Origin: Candidatus Sphingomonas phytovorans
Lineage (GTDB): Bacteria > Pseudomonadota > Alphaproteobacteria > Sphingomonadales > Sphingomonadaceae
DNA: 64,000 nt
Direction: 5' to 3'
NCBI GenBank assembly: GCA_029202385.1
Contig: CP119314.1
Location: 1,304,501-1,368,500, forward strand
The translations under genes and the position numbers were made by a program. Shown in pieces: positions 15,783 through 25,387 of the stretch. The notes below the pieces were generated by a model, which saw only the letters and a program-made list of their open reading frames with translations, had not been told where the DNA came from and ran no database searches. The first letter of the stretch is position 1; every line of letters begins with the position of its first letter.

Positions 15783-16710
15783 CGAGTCCACTATCATCGA
15801 CCAGGCGATCGAATGGCATCTCCGCCAGACGGAGATGTCCGATCAGGACTGGGAATCATTCGTGACGTGGCTCGAGATCAGCCCGGCGCATGCGAGTGCC
15901 TATGACAGCGTCGTGATGCAGGAACACCTCATCGACCGGATCGACTTCCCGATCGAGGTCGTGCGTCGGGAGCTGCCCGCGCGCCGCTGGCCCTGGGCGG
16001 TTGGCGGGCTCGCGGCGGCAGCCGCGGCGGTGGCGCTCCTCATGCCGCTCGTCACGCCCGCCCGGCCGTCCACCTACGACGTTGCCACCAGGGCGGGGGA
16101 GCGGCGCACGCTGCACCTGGCCGACGGCTCAAGGATCGAAATGAGCGGCGACACCCGCCTGCGACTCGACCATAGCCGGCCGCGTCTCGTCGACCTGGAA
16201 AGAGGCGAGGCGACGCTGCACGTCCGGCACGATCCCGCCAATCCGTTCACGGTGACGTCCGGGGACCTGACGGTCCGTGATCTGGGGACCGTGTTCAATC
16301 TCGCCCGCGATGGAGACCGGCTTGCGGTCGAGGTGTCGTCGGGATCGGTCCTGTTCCAACCAGATCGCGAATCGGTCGAGCTGGCACCCGGGGATGCGCT
16401 GGTCGTCCGTGAGGACAGCCACACGATGACCAGGGCGAAAATATCGCCCGCGTCGGTCGGTGGCTGGCGAACCGGCACGCTGAGCTTCGATGGCGAGCCG
16501 CTGGGAAGCGTCTTTGCCTCCATCCATCGTCTCAATGCGACGCAGGTCGTCCTTGAGGGCGGCTTGTCGCAACGGCCGTTTACCGGCATGGTCAAGCTTA
16601 CGGGAGCCGCCGATCGGGATATACCCCATCTGGCCGCCCTGATCGGGGCGACTTGGCGGCGTGACGGAGACCGATGGATATTGGCGGGTAGCACGGCGCC
16701 TTCGCGCTAG
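15772..16710 (+). CDS. FecR-family anti-sigma factor / transmembrane signal relay
   Basis: About 312 residues. The N-terminal cytoplasmic DUF4880-type region (DQAIEWHLRQTEMSDQDWES, then AHASAYD) should hold the sigma factor. One transmembrane helix follows (about residues 75-95, GGLAAAAAAVALLMPL), then the periplasmic FecR domain (GERRTLHLADGSRIEMSGDT; VRDLGTVFNLARDG; VEVSSGSVLF) that contacts the receptor STN domain. GTG at 15772 is preferred because AAAGGGG lies 8 nt upstream; ATG 15754 is an alternative without such a site. It overlaps the sigma factor gene by 11 bp and the receptor gene by 50 bp, implying tight coupling. Confidence 0.85.
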   Translation: MQGDESTIIDQAIEWHLRQTEMSDQDWESFVTWLEISPAHASAYDSVVMQEHLIDRIDFPIEVVRRELPARRWPWAVGGLAAAAAAVALLMPLVTPARPSTYDVATRAGERRTLHLADGSRIEMSGDTRLRLDHSRPRLVDLERGEATLHVRHDPANPFTVTSGDLTVRDLGTVFNLARDGDRLAVEVSSGSVLFQPDRESVELAPGDALVVREDSHTMTRAKISPASVGGWRTGTLSFDGEPLGSVFASIHRLNATQVVLEGGLSQRPFTGMVKLTGAADRDIPHLAALIGATWRRDGDRWILAGSTAPSR

Positions 16711-19042
16711 GCTCTATCCGGCGCTGTTGCTCGCGGCGACCGGCCTGTCGGCGCCGGCAATGGCGCGCGACGTCACCGTCGCGGTACCGGCGACCACCCT
16801 CGACAAGGCGCTGACCGCACTCGCCCGCGAGGCGAACGCCGAGATCATCAGCACCGAGGCCGGGCTCCGCACGATCCGCACTCAAGCGGTACAGGGCAGG
16901 ATGTCGGTGCGGGAGGCGCTGACACGGCTGCTCGCCGACACAGGCTATCGTGCGATACCGATCGGAAGCGGCGGTTACCGAGTCGTACGTGCGCCGGTAC
17001 GCATCGCACCGCGCCGCCGCCCGCCGCCAGGCCCGCCGCCCATCGACCCCGCTGACATCGTCGTTACCGCCAGCAAGCAGCGCGTCCCGTTGCTGCGCTA
17101 TCCGGGCAGCCTGACGTCGATCACCGGCACGCCGACTCTTTCCGCGGCCGGGGTGGGGGATATGGCTGACGTCGCGGTTGTCACGCCCGTCCTGCAAAGC
17201 ACGCAGCTTGGGGCGGGCCGCAACAAGATCTTCATTCGCGGCATCGCCGACAGCAGCTTCAACGGTGCCAGCCAGTCGACCGCAAGCATCTATCTCGACG
17301 ACGTCCAGCTCAGCTATTCCGGCCCTGACCCCGGTTTGCGCCTGTACGACATGCACGGCATCGACGTGATGGAAGGACCGCAGGGCACGCTGTACGGCGC
17401 GGGCGCGATCGGCGGGATCATCCGCCTGACGTCCAATCCGGTGGACTTGCTCGGTACGCATGCCTCAATGGCGTCGGGTGTGACCGCGACACGCGAGGGC
17501 GAGGCCGGATTCGATATCGCCGGCATGGTGAACCTTCCGCTCAAGACCGACGTCGCTGGCGTGCGGGTGGTGGGATATCGCATCCGGGATGGCGGCTATA
17601 TCGACGATCATGGCCGCGGCCTTTCCGACATCAATCGCACCGACACGACTGGCGGGCGCCTGGCGTTCCGCGTCGATGCGGGCGATGGCTGGCGGATCGA
17701 TCTGAGCGGCGCCGGCCAGCAGATCGATGCGAGGGACGGGCAATATGCCGAGCTGCCCGAAGGCCCGCTGGCGCGGCGCTCGCGGATTGCTCAACCTTTC
17801 AGCAGCCGCCTGCTGTTCGGCCGGCTGGTGATCACCCGCGACTGGGCGAGCGGCTTGCACCTCGTATCGGCATCGGGGCTCGCGGCACTCGACACGTCCG
17901 AAGTGTTCGACGCGAGCGCCGCTGTGCCCCCGTCGCCGAACCCGACGAGCTACGATATCGGCAATTCGAAATTGTTGCTGACCCAGGAGACGCGGCTTTC
18001 CCGATCGCTCGCCAATGGCGGGTCGTGGGTGGCTGGCTTCGCCCTGCTGAGCAATCGCGATGTCCTCTCGCGCACGCTTGGGTCGGCGGGCAGCGAGGCC
18101 ACCATCATCGGCGTGACCAACGTCACACGGGCGGCATCGCTGTTCGCCGAGGCGACGATCGCGCTTCGCCGGAATTTCTCGGTCACGCTGGGCGCGCGCG
18201 CGACCGCCGCGCGAATCGATGGCGAGCCTTCCAGCAAACCGCGATCCAACGCTTTCGTGAAGGGACGATCGACTGAGCGGATCGATCCCACCATCGCGCT
18301 GTCATGGGTAATCGCACCGCAGCTCGCGGCATTCGCGCGCTATCAGACCGGGTATCGGACAGGTGGCCTGGCGGTCGCGCGCGGAATCGGGCGTGTCGCG
18401 GATTACAACGCCGACTCGATCACCGTCGGGGAGATCGGTATCCGCAGGCTGCGCAGCGGCCAGACCGGCCTGACCTTTTCCGGCAGCTTCTCGATCGCGC
18501 GGTGGACCGGCGCCCAGGCCGACCTGATCAACCGGCGTGGACAGCCCTATACCGTCAATCTCGGCGACGCGCAGATCAACTCGCTCGAGGGGATGGTCGG
18601 GTGGACCCCGTTGCCCGGCCTCAACGCGAGCGGCACTTTCCTCTATACCCGGAACAGCGTCAGCGCGCCGCTCCCCGGCCAGCCCGCGCGGGACACGAAC
18701 CGGCTACCCGAGACGCCTTCCTTCGCGGCACGGGGCAGCTTGTCCTATGAATGGACTGTCCGGGACGTCACGTTCCACTCGCAGGGGTCATTGGGGTATG
18801 TCGGCAGTTCCATGCTCGGCACGGGCGACCTGCTCGACGTTGGCCAGGGCAATTATCTTACGCTTGACCTGTCCAGCTCCATGAAGTGGCGCAACATGGA
18901 GATATCGCTGGCCGTGGCGAATGCGACGAATGCCACCGCCAATCGCTTTGCGTTCGGCAATCCCTTCACCCTGGCGGCACGCGACCAGGTAACGCCATTG
19001 CGCCCGCTCAATGTACGCCTGGGGGTCGCAATCAACTGGTAG
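16661..19042 (+). CDS. TonB-dependent receptor with STN signalling domain (FecA-like)
   Basis: A 793-residue outer-membrane receptor. The signal peptide ends near residue 35 (SAPAMA). The STN domain (about 38-100, DKALTALAREANAEIISTEA) is the periplasmic signalling module that contacts FecR. A Pro/Arg-rich linker follows, then the plug domain (DIVVTASKQRV; IFIRGIADSSFNGASQSTAS; MEGPQGTLYGAGAIGGIIRL) and a beta-barrel that ends in the typical aromatic-terminated strand (LGVAINW). The plug motifs resemble the sphingomonad receptors grouped with siderophore and unknown-substrate importers, so the ligand is not assignable. GTG at 16661 is the only plausible start and overlaps fecR by 50 bp. Confidence 0.9.
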   Translation: MTETDGYWRVARRLRARLYPALLLAATGLSAPAMARDVTVAVPATTLDKALTALAREANAEIISTEAGLRTIRTQAVQGRMSVREALTRLLADTGYRAIPIGSGGYRVVRAPVRIAPRRRPPPGPPPIDPADIVVTASKQRVPLLRYPGSLTSITGTPTLSAAGVGDMADVAVVTPVLQSTQLGAGRNKIFIRGIADSSFNGASQSTASIYLDDVQLSYSGPDPGLRLYDMHGIDVMEGPQGTLYGAGAIGGIIRLTSNPVDLLGTHASMASGVTATREGEAGFDIAGMVNLPLKTDVAGVRVVGYRIRDGGYIDDHGRGLSDINRTDTTGGRLAFRVDAGDGWRIDLSGAGQQIDARDGQYAELPEGPLARRSRIAQPFSSRLLFGRLVITRDWASGLHLVSASGLAALDTSEVFDASAAVPPSPNPTSYDIGNSKLLLTQETRLSRSLANGGSWVAGFALLSNRDVLSRTLGSAGSEATIIGVTNVTRAASLFAEATIALRRNFSVTLGARATAARIDGEPSSKPRSNAFVKGRSTERIDPTIALSWVIAPQLAAFARYQTGYRTGGLAVARGIGRVADYNADSITVGEIGIRRLRSGQTGLTFSGSFSIARWTGAQADLINRRGQPYTVNLGDAQINSLEGMVGWTPLPGLNASGTFLYTRNSVSAPLPGQPARDTNRLPETPSFAARGSLSYEWTVRDVTFHSQGSLGYVGSSMLGTGDLLDVGQGNYLTLDLSSSMKWRNMEISLAVANATNATANRFAFGNPFTLAARDQVTPLRPLNVRLGVAINW

Positions 19043-19050
19043 GAACACGC

Positions 19051-19073
19051 TCGGGGCACGATGATCGTCCCGA
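19051..19073. terminator. Weak hairpin between receptor and nitronate monooxygenase genes
   Basis: TCGGG (19051-19055) pairs with CCCGA (19069-19073), enclosing ACGA/TCGT, with a 2-nt bulge. It lies in the 37-bp gap between convergent stops. No T-run. Confidence 0.25.
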
Positions 19074-19079
19074 TGCCGG

Positions 19080-20042
19080 TCAGCCGAGCGCAAGCCTCAG
19101 GCGCGCGGCCTTATATTCCCGTTCGAGCCGCTCCACCCGCACCCCGACGGATTCGACCTTGTCGATCACGCCGATACCCTGGCCCGATCCCCAGATGTCT
19201 TTCCACGCCTTGGCCTTGCTGCCGTTGCCACCCCCGAAATTCATGGTCGACAGGTCGCCCTCGGGCAGGTTGTCGGGGTCCATGCCAGCGGCGACGATCG
19301 ATCCCCGCAAATAATTGCCATGCACCCCGGTGAAGAGGTTCGAATAGACGATGTCGGCCGCCTTGCCGTCGACGATGCCCTGCTTGTAGCCGGACTCGGC
19401 ATTGGCTTCGTCGGTCGCGATGAAAGGCGAGCCGATATAGGCAAGGTCGGCACCCATCGCCTGCGCGGCGAGAACCGCGTCGCCCGTCGCGATCGAGCCC
19501 GAAAGGGCGAGAGGGCCAGTGAACCACTGGCGGATCTCCTGGACGATCGCGAAGGGGGAGAGGCGTCCGGCATGGCCGCCAGCACCGGCCGCGACCGCGA
19601 TCAGCCCGTCAGCACCCTTTTCGATCGCTTTCCGCGCGAAACGATCGTCAATGATGTCATGCAGCGTGATGCCGCCCCAGCCATGCACTGCCTGGTTGAG
19701 ATCCTCACGCGCGCCCAGCGAGGTGATGACGATCGGCACCTGCCACTTGGCGCAGGTCGCCAGGTCGGCCTCCAGCCGTTCGTTCGAACGGTGCACGATC
19801 TGGTTCACGGCGAAGGGCGCGGCCGGCCGCTCGGGATGATCGCGATTGTGCTGCGCCAGTTCCTCGGTGATTCGGTGCAGCCATTCGTCAAGCACGCCCT
19901 GCGGCCGGGCATTGAGCGCCGGGAAGGACCCGACGATTCCCGCCTTGCATTGGGCGATCACCAGTTCAGGGCCGGAGATGATGAACAGCGGGGACCCGAT
20001 GACGGGCAGCCGGAGGCGATCGAACAGGGGCGGCAAGCTCAT
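19080..20042 (-). CDS. Nitronate monooxygenase (2-nitropropane dioxygenase family)
   Basis: A 320-residue FMN-dependent TIM-barrel enzyme of the family that oxidises toxic alkyl nitronates. The pattern is GSPLFIISGPELVIAQCKAG near the N-terminus, FAVNQIVHRSN, then AAGAGGHAGRLSPFA with the conserved H that acts as base, and ALSGSIATGDAVLAAQAMGA plus IGSPFIATDEAN for the FMN phosphate site. The natural substrate is uncertain: many members are annotated only by fold. The start at 20042 (MSLPPLFDRL) was preferred over a longer frame. It is convergent with the TonB receptor and divergent from the M1 aminopeptidase. Confidence 0.88.
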   Translation of the reverse strand: MSLPPLFDRLRLPVIGSPLFIISGPELVIAQCKAGIVGSFPALNARPQGVLDEWLHRITEELAQHNRDHPERPAAPFAVNQIVHRSNERLEADLATCAKWQVPIVITSLGAREDLNQAVHGWGGITLHDIIDDRFARKAIEKGADGLIAVAAGAGGHAGRLSPFAIVQEIRQWFTGPLALSGSIATGDAVLAAQAMGADLAYIGSPFIATDEANAESGYKQGIVDGKAADIVYSNLFTGVHGNYLRGSIVAAGMDPDNLPEGDLSTMNFGGGNGSKAKAWKDIWGSGQGIGVIDKVESVGVRVERLEREYKAARLRLALG

Positions 20043-20162
20043 CTGCGTTTCATAGCGCAACTGAAATGACTGTCCAGCAGCCACGAGTTGCCATGTCGCG
20101 GCAATGGCTTATTAGGCCAACACACCGGGATACATTATATCTGGCTTCGGAGTTCCCCGTTC

Positions 20163-22754
20163 ATGAAATTCGCCCTCGCGTCGCTGCTGCTGGTCAGCGT
20201 CTCAACCCCAGCCCTTGCGGTGGGGCAACTGCCTGCCAACGTCGCCCCGGTCGCCTATGACATCACCGTCAAGCCCGACGCCAAGGCAATGACCTTCAGC
20301 GGTACCGAGACGGTGACGATCGACGTCAGGCAGGCGACGAGCACGATCGTGCTGAATGCGGTCGAACTGAAGCTGGGCAAGGTGACCTTCGACGGGAAGG
20401 ACATGCCCTTCGCGATCGACGATACGACCCAACAACTCACCGTCACCTTGCCCGCGCCGGCCAAGGTCGGCACGCACACGATGAGCTTCGCCTGGGACGG
20501 CAAGATCAACACGACGTCCGCGGGCTTCTTCGCGATCGACTACAAGAACCCCGACGGGTCGGCGGCGCGCATGCTCGCGACTCAGTTCGAGGCACCGGAC
20601 GCGCGCCGCTTCGCGCCGATGTGGGACGAGCCCGTGTTCAAGGCGAAGTTCACGCTTAGCGCGGTCGCTCCGGGCAACCAGACCGCCTTTTCCAACATGC
20701 CGGCCGCCAGGGTGACCAACCTCACCGACGGCACGAAGAAATATACGTTCCAGCAATCGCCCGTCATGTCGAGCTATCTCCTGTTCCTCGGCATGGGCGA
20801 TGTCGAACGCAAGACGGTGATGGCCGGCAAGACCGAGATTGGCGTCATCACCCGGCGCGGCGTGGTCGATCAGGGCGACTATGCGCTGGCCGAGGCAAAG
20901 CGCCTGCTGGCGTATTACAACGACTATTTCGGCCAGCCCTATCCGCTGCCCAAGCTCGACATGATCGCCGGTCCCGGCTCGAGCCAGTTCTTCGGCGCGA
21001 TGGAGAATTGGGGGGCGATCTTCTATTTCGAACCCGAACTGCTGTTCGATCCCAAGCATGCGACTCAGAGCGGGCGCGACCGGATCTTCACCGTCGTGGC
21101 GCACGAGATGGCGCATCAATGGTTCGGCGATCTCGTCACCATGTCCTGGTGGGACGATCTCTGGCTCAACGAGGGCTTCGCCTCGTGGATGGAGAACAAG
21201 ACGAGCCGCGACCTGAACCCGACCTGGGATGCGCGGGCAAGTGCCGTCGCCTTCGATCGCGAGGGGGCGCTCGGCCTCGATGCCACCTCGGCGACCCATC
21301 CGATCATTCGCCATGTCGAGACGGTCGATCAGCTTGGCGAGGCGTTCGACAGCATCACCTACCAGAAGGGCCAGGCCGTTATCGGCATGATGGAATCCAC
21401 GTTGGGCGACGATGTCTTCCGCAAGGGCATCCGCAGCTACATGGCGAAGTACAAATACGGGAACACCGTGACCGACCAGCTCTGGACGGAACTTGGTGCC
21501 GCGGCCGGCAAGCCGGTCGTGGACATCGCGCACGACTTCACCCTGCAGGGCGGCGTGCCACTGGTGAAGCTCACCGGCGCGACGTGCAATGGCGGCACCA
21601 CCCAGGCGAGCATGACTCAAGGGCGGTTCGGCTATGACGAGGTATCGAAAAAGCCCCAGACCTGGCGCGTGCCCCTGACGCTCGGGCCGATCGGCGGCCC
21701 GGTGACCAGCACGATCGTACAGGGCGCCGCACCCGTCACCGTCGCGGTCCAGGGCTGCGGCACGCTTGTACTCAATCGCGACAAGGGCAGTTATGTCCGT
21801 GTCCAGTATGACGATGCGAGCCACGCGGCGATCGTGCGCGACTTCAGCAAGATGGCACTGACCGATCAGGTCGGCACGCTCGGCGACGATTATGCCCTGG
21901 CCTTGAGCGGCGACCAGTCGCTCGACCGCTATCTCGCGGTGCAGGGGGCGGTGCCGCTCGATGCGAGCCCGCTCGACTGGTCGGTAGTTGCGGGCAATCT
22001 TCGTTCGCTCACCAATTTTTTCCAGGGTACGCCGCTTGAAGCGCCGCTTAGGGCGCGGACGATCGCGCTGCTGTCGTCAGTGATGAAGCGCGTCGGGTTC
22101 GACGCAAAGGCAGGCGAATCGCCGCTGATCACCAACCTGCGCGAAACGCTGGTCGGCCGGCTCGGCTATAGCGGCGATCCCGATGTCGCGGCGAAGGCAC
22201 GTGCCTATGTCGCTGCGCTGGCAACCGATCCGAACGCCATCCCGCCGGCGATCCGCACGCCGATCCTCGGCGTCTATGCGGTGAACGCCACCCCGGCCGA
22301 ATGGGACGCGCTGTTCGCGATCACCAAGGCCGAGAAGAACCCGGTGACACGGAACACCTATGTGCAGTTGCTCGGCACTGCGCGCGACGATGCCCTGGCG
22401 CAGCGCGCGCTCGACCTGCTGAAGACTGGCGAGTTCACCAATCCGCAAAAGGCGGGCCTGATCCGTGCGGTCGCCGGGCGGCATCCGGAAATGGCGTTCG
22501 ATTTCGCCGTGGCGAACAGGGATATGGTCAACGGCCTGCTCGAAACGAGCACCCGATCCAGCTTCATCATCAGTCTCGGCACGACCTCGAACGATCCGGC
22601 GATGCCGGGCAAGATCACTGCCTATGCCGAGAAAAATCTGCCCGAGGCGTCGCGAGGAGGTGTCACCCGCGTGCTTTCGGCTATTGCAGTGCGCAAGCAG
22701 GGCGCCGACCGTGTCCGTGCCGATGTGGCGAAATGGGTGAGCGCCGGGAACTGA
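20163..22754 (+). CDS. M1 family aminopeptidase, exported
   Basis: An 863-residue zinc aminopeptidase. The signal peptide is MKFALASLLLVSVSTPALA, so it acts in the periplasm. The substrate-anchoring GAMEN motif lies at about residues 278-282 and the HEMAHQWFGD zinc motif at about 313-322, with the third ligand Glu in NEGFASW about 19 residues later. A C-terminal helical ERAP1-like domain follows (about 560-860). It probably trims N-terminal residues of peptides taken up from outside. The ATG at 20163 gives the signal peptide. The 120-bp upstream gap is shared with the divergent monooxygenase gene and holds an AT-rich TACATTATATC box. Confidence 0.93.
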   Translation: MKFALASLLLVSVSTPALAVGQLPANVAPVAYDITVKPDAKAMTFSGTETVTIDVRQATSTIVLNAVELKLGKVTFDGKDMPFAIDDTTQQLTVTLPAPAKVGTHTMSFAWDGKINTTSAGFFAIDYKNPDGSAARMLATQFEAPDARRFAPMWDEPVFKAKFTLSAVAPGNQTAFSNMPAARVTNLTDGTKKYTFQQSPVMSSYLLFLGMGDVERKTVMAGKTEIGVITRRGVVDQGDYALAEAKRLLAYYNDYFGQPYPLPKLDMIAGPGSSQFFGAMENWGAIFYFEPELLFDPKHATQSGRDRIFTVVAHEMAHQWFGDLVTMSWWDDLWLNEGFASWMENKTSRDLNPTWDARASAVAFDREGALGLDATSATHPIIRHVETVDQLGEAFDSITYQKGQAVIGMMESTLGDDVFRKGIRSYMAKYKYGNTVTDQLWTELGAAAGKPVVDIAHDFTLQGGVPLVKLTGATCNGGTTQASMTQGRFGYDEVSKKPQTWRVPLTLGPIGGPVTSTIVQGAAPVTVAVQGCGTLVLNRDKGSYVRVQYDDASHAAIVRDFSKMALTDQVGTLGDDYALALSGDQSLDRYLAVQGAVPLDASPLDWSVVAGNLRSLTNFFQGTPLEAPLRARTIALLSSVMKRVGFDAKAGESPLITNLRETLVGRLGYSGDPDVAAKARAYVAALATDPNAIPPAIRTPILGVYAVNATPAEWDALFAITKAEKNPVTRNTYVQLLGTARDDALAQRALDLLKTGEFTNPQKAGLIRAVAGRHPEMAFDFAVANRDMVNGLLETSTRSSFIISLGTTSNDPAMPGKITAYAEKNLPEASRGGVTRVLSAIAVRKQGADRVRADVAKWVSAGN

Positions 22755-22788
22755 CCGTCCCGGCTTTCGGTGAAGTGGGGCGCCTGAT

Positions 22789-22810
22789 CGTCTCTTCGGA
22801 TATAGAGACG
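22789..22810. terminator. Possible hairpin between M1 peptidase and rsmB-like genes
   Basis: A 7-bp stem (CGTCTCT at 22789-22795, AGAGACG at 22804-22810) with an 8-nt loop lies 34 bp after the peptidase stop and just before the next ribosome binding site. It may attenuate readthrough; weak evidence. Confidence 0.25.
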
Positions 22811-22825
22811 TGAAGGAGTGATATC

Positions 22826-24001
22826 ATGACCCCAGCAGCCCGCGTCCAGGCGGCGATCGAACTCCTCGATTCGATCGTCGTCGCCGCCCGCGATTCAGGT
22901 GCCGCGGCCGACACGCTGATCGCGCGCTATTTCGCCGGGCGTCGCTATGCCGGCAGCAAGGACCGGCGTGCCGTGCGCGAACTGGTCTATGCCGCGATCC
23001 GCAAGCTCGGCGAACGCCCGGCCAATGGCCGTGTCGCCATGCTGGCGCTGGCGGAAAGCGATCCGGAGATTGCCGCGCTGTTCGCGGGTATCGGCCATGG
23101 TCCTGCTGCGATCGGTCCTGACGAGCAGGCAGCGGCGCCGGGGATCGCCCCAGGCTGGATTCTCGCCCTGCTGAAGCAATCTGGGCTTGAGGGGGAGGAG
23201 CTTCCCGCGCTGATCGACCGCGCGCCGCTCGATATCCGGCTGAACTGGCTCAAGGAGGCGCCCGGCCCGATCGAGGGGGCCGAGCCTATCCCGGGCCTGC
23301 CCGATGCACTACGCCTGCCATCGGGTACCAATATCGAAGCGCTCGCCGCCTATCAGGACGGCGCGATCGAGGTGCAAGACGCCGGCAGCCAGATCGTCAC
23401 CCTCGCGGCAAAGGCTGCGCCGGGCATGCGCATCGTCGATCTCTGCGCCGGTGCGGGCGGCAAGACGCTCGCCCTCGCGGCGCTGATGGGCAATGAAGGC
23501 GCGCTGCTTGCGACCGATACCGACCGCGCGCGGCTTTCGCGCCTGACGCCTCGCGCGGCGCGCGCCGGCGTGGAGATTGTCGAGACCCGGCTGCTCGATC
23601 CGGGGCACGAAGCGGATATTCTGTCCGACTGGGCGGAGAGCGCCGACTGCGTCCTGATCGACGCGCCCTGTTCGGGCACCGGCACCTGGCGCCGCAATCC
23701 GGAAGCGCGGTGGCGGCTGACACCGGAGCGGATCGACCGGCTCACCCATACCCAACGCCATGTCCTGGAAACGGGTGCTGCGCTGGTGAAGCCCGGCGGC
23801 GCGCTGGTCTATATCGTCTGTTCGCTGCTTGATGAGGAAGGGACGAGCCAGATCGCCGCTTTCCTTGCCGGGCATCCCGAATGGCGTGCTGATCCGGTAG
23901 TGCTTCCGGCTGGTCGCCCCCATGGCGCAGGGGTTAGGCTCACGCCCGCGCATGACTCAACCGACGGGTTTTTTGTCGCAAGACTGCAACGTGCGTGCTA
24001 G
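22826..24001 (+). CDS. RsmB/NOP2-family RNA m5C methyltransferase
   Basis: A 391-residue S-adenosylmethionine-dependent RNA cytosine-5 methyltransferase. The N-terminal NusB-like helical domain (about 1-130) contains SKDRRAVRELVYAAIR. The catalytic domain shows the SAM loop VDLCAGAGGKTLALAALM, the DAPCSGTGTWRRNPEARW motif (about residues 279-296) and the second cysteine in IVCSLLDEEG (about 330), the two-Cys signature of this class. RsmB acts on 16S rRNA C967; whether this protein does so or modifies another RNA cannot be settled here. GGAG is 8 nt before the ATG. Confidence 0.88.
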   Translation: MTPAARVQAAIELLDSIVVAARDSGAAADTLIARYFAGRRYAGSKDRRAVRELVYAAIRKLGERPANGRVAMLALAESDPEIAALFAGIGHGPAAIGPDEQAAAPGIAPGWILALLKQSGLEGEELPALIDRAPLDIRLNWLKEAPGPIEGAEPIPGLPDALRLPSGTNIEALAAYQDGAIEVQDAGSQIVTLAAKAAPGMRIVDLCAGAGGKTLALAALMGNEGALLATDTDRARLSRLTPRAARAGVEIVETRLLDPGHEADILSDWAESADCVLIDAPCSGTGTWRRNPEARWRLTPERIDRLTHTQRHVLETGAALVKPGGALVYIVCSLLDEEGTSQIAAFLAGHPEWRADPVVLPAGRPHGAGVRLTPAHDSTDGFFVARLQRAC

Positions 24002-24033
24002 CCAGAGGCATCGTGCCGAAGCTGGAGTTGATC

Positions 24034-24543
24034 ATGCGTTATTCGTCCGTCGCCGCCGCTGCTGCGCTGACGCTTCTTGCGATCTCCACCTCGCTTCACG
24101 GCCAGCGCCCCGACGATCAGGTCGATCCGCGCTCGATGGCGCTGCTCGCCAAGGGCAAGGCGGCGCAGGCGGCCGGCAATCTCGACGGCGCCACCGATGC
24201 GCTCGAATCCGCGCTTGCGGTCGATCCGCGCAATCGTGCCGCCTTCGTATCGCTCGGCCAGGTCGCTGAAGAGCGTGGCCTGCCGGGCAAGGCGATCCGC
24301 CTCTACCGCGAGGCGCTGCTGCTCGAGCCCAATGACGTTTCGGCGCTGAAGGGGCAGGGCGAGGCACTCGTCGCCAAGGGTGCCGTCGCGCGCGCCAAGG
24401 ACAATCTCGCCAAGATCCGCACTATCTGCGGCAAGGCAGGCTGCACCGACGCGACCGTGCTGGCGGCGACCATCGCCAAGGGCCCGCCGATCGCGACCGC
24501 TTCGGTCGAGATTCCGACGACCAAGCCTGCCGCGAAGGAATAA
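24034..24543 (+). CDS. Exported TPR-repeat protein
   Basis: A 169-residue protein with a signal sequence (MRYSSVAAAAALTLLAISTS) and at least two tetratricopeptide-like repeats (AQAAGNLDGATDALESALAV; EERGLPGKAIRLYREALLLE) between about residues 45 and 115. A C-terminal pair of Cys (ICGKAGC) may form a disulfide, followed by a Thr/Pro/Lys-rich end. It probably acts as a periplasmic protein-interaction scaffold. ATG 24034 with GGAG upstream was chosen over a GTG-type start inside the methyltransferase gene. It is convergent with rsmA. Partner unknown. Confidence 0.75.
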   Translation: MRYSSVAAAAALTLLAISTSLHGQRPDDQVDPRSMALLAKGKAAQAAGNLDGATDALESALAVDPRNRAAFVSLGQVAEERGLPGKAIRLYREALLLEPNDVSALKGQGEALVAKGAVARAKDNLAKIRTICGKAGCTDATVLAATIAKGPPIATASVEIPTTKPAAKE

Positions 24544-24568
24544 GGCGTCAAAGCCGGCGATGTAACGC

Positions 24569-25387
24569 TTAGCTGAGCACGCGCGCCAGCTCGACGAACT
24601 CGGCAACGCTGACCGTCTCCGCCCGACGGGTCGGCTCGATCCCCACCGTTTCCAGCGCGTCGAGCGCCCCATGAACCGATTTCAGGCTCTGGCGGAGCAT
24701 CTTGCGCCGCTGGCCGAAGGCGGCAGCCGTCAGCCGTTCGAGCACGCCGAAGTCGACGCCCGGCGGCGCGTCGCCCGGGGTAATATGGACCACCGCCGAC
24801 ATCACCTTGGGCGCAGGCGTGAAGGCCGAGCGGTGCACCGGCATCGCCAGCTTCGCGCTGCTCCGCCACTGGGCGAGCACGGCGAGGCGGCCATAATGAT
24901 CGTCGTCGGTCTTCGCGACGATCCGCTCGGCGACTTCCTTCTGGAACATCAGGGTCAGGCTTCGCCACCACGGCGCCCATTCGGCCGACAGCCAGCGCAC
25001 CAGCAGCGCCGTACCGATATTATAGGGGAGGTTGGAGGCGATGTGCGGCTTGTTCTCGAACAGCGGCACGGCGTCGATCTCAAGGGCATCGCCCTCGATC
25101 ACACGCAGCCGGCCCGGATAGAAGTCGCCGAGTTCGGCCAGCGCCGGAATGCAGCGCCGGTCGCGCTCGATCGCGGTCACCTTTGCCCCCGCGGCGAGCA
25201 GGGCGCGCGTCAGGCCACCCGGGCCCGGGCCGATTTCAAGCACCTCGGCATCGGCAAGGTCCCCCGGGATCCGGGCGATCCGCGCGAGCAACTGCGCATC
25301 GAGCAGGAAATTCTGCCCAAGCGCCTTGCTCGCGGCAAGGCCATGCCGTGCGATGACGTCACGGAGGGGAGGAAGGGTAGGGTTCAC
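24569..25387 (-). CDS. rsmA: 16S rRNA (adenine1518/1519-N6)-dimethyltransferase RsmA (KsgA)
   Basis: A 272-residue rRNA dimethyltransferase acting late in 30S subunit assembly. Motifs are LGQNFLLD near residue 25, the SAM-binding [15 protein letters not shown], the acidic IEGDALEI, and the NLPYN active-site motif (about residues 118-122). The start codon is GTG at 25387, and GTGA is shared with the pdxA stop (4-bp overlap), so translation is coupled. It closes the lptD-surA-pdxA-rsmA operon, an order preserved across many Proteobacteria. Confidence 0.97.
   Translation of the reverse strand: MNPTLPPLRDVIARHGLAASKALGQNFLLDAQLLARIARIPGDLADAEVLEIGPGPGGLTRALLAAGAKVTAIERDRRCIPALAELGDFYPGRLRVIEGDALEIDAVPLFENKPHIASNLPYNIGTALLVRWLSAEWAPWWRSLTLMFQKEVAERIVAKTDDDHYGRLAVLAQWRSSAKLAMPVHRSAFTPAPKVMSAVVHITPGDAPPGVDFGVLERLTAAAFGQRRKMLRQSLKSVHGALDALETVGIEPTRRAETVSVAEFVELARVLS

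Noticed and set aside
20202..21824. Minus-strand 540-codon frame antisense to the M1 aminopeptidase
   Set aside because: The plus-strand reading carries GAMEN and HEMAHQWFGD; the antisense reading has no recognisable domain.
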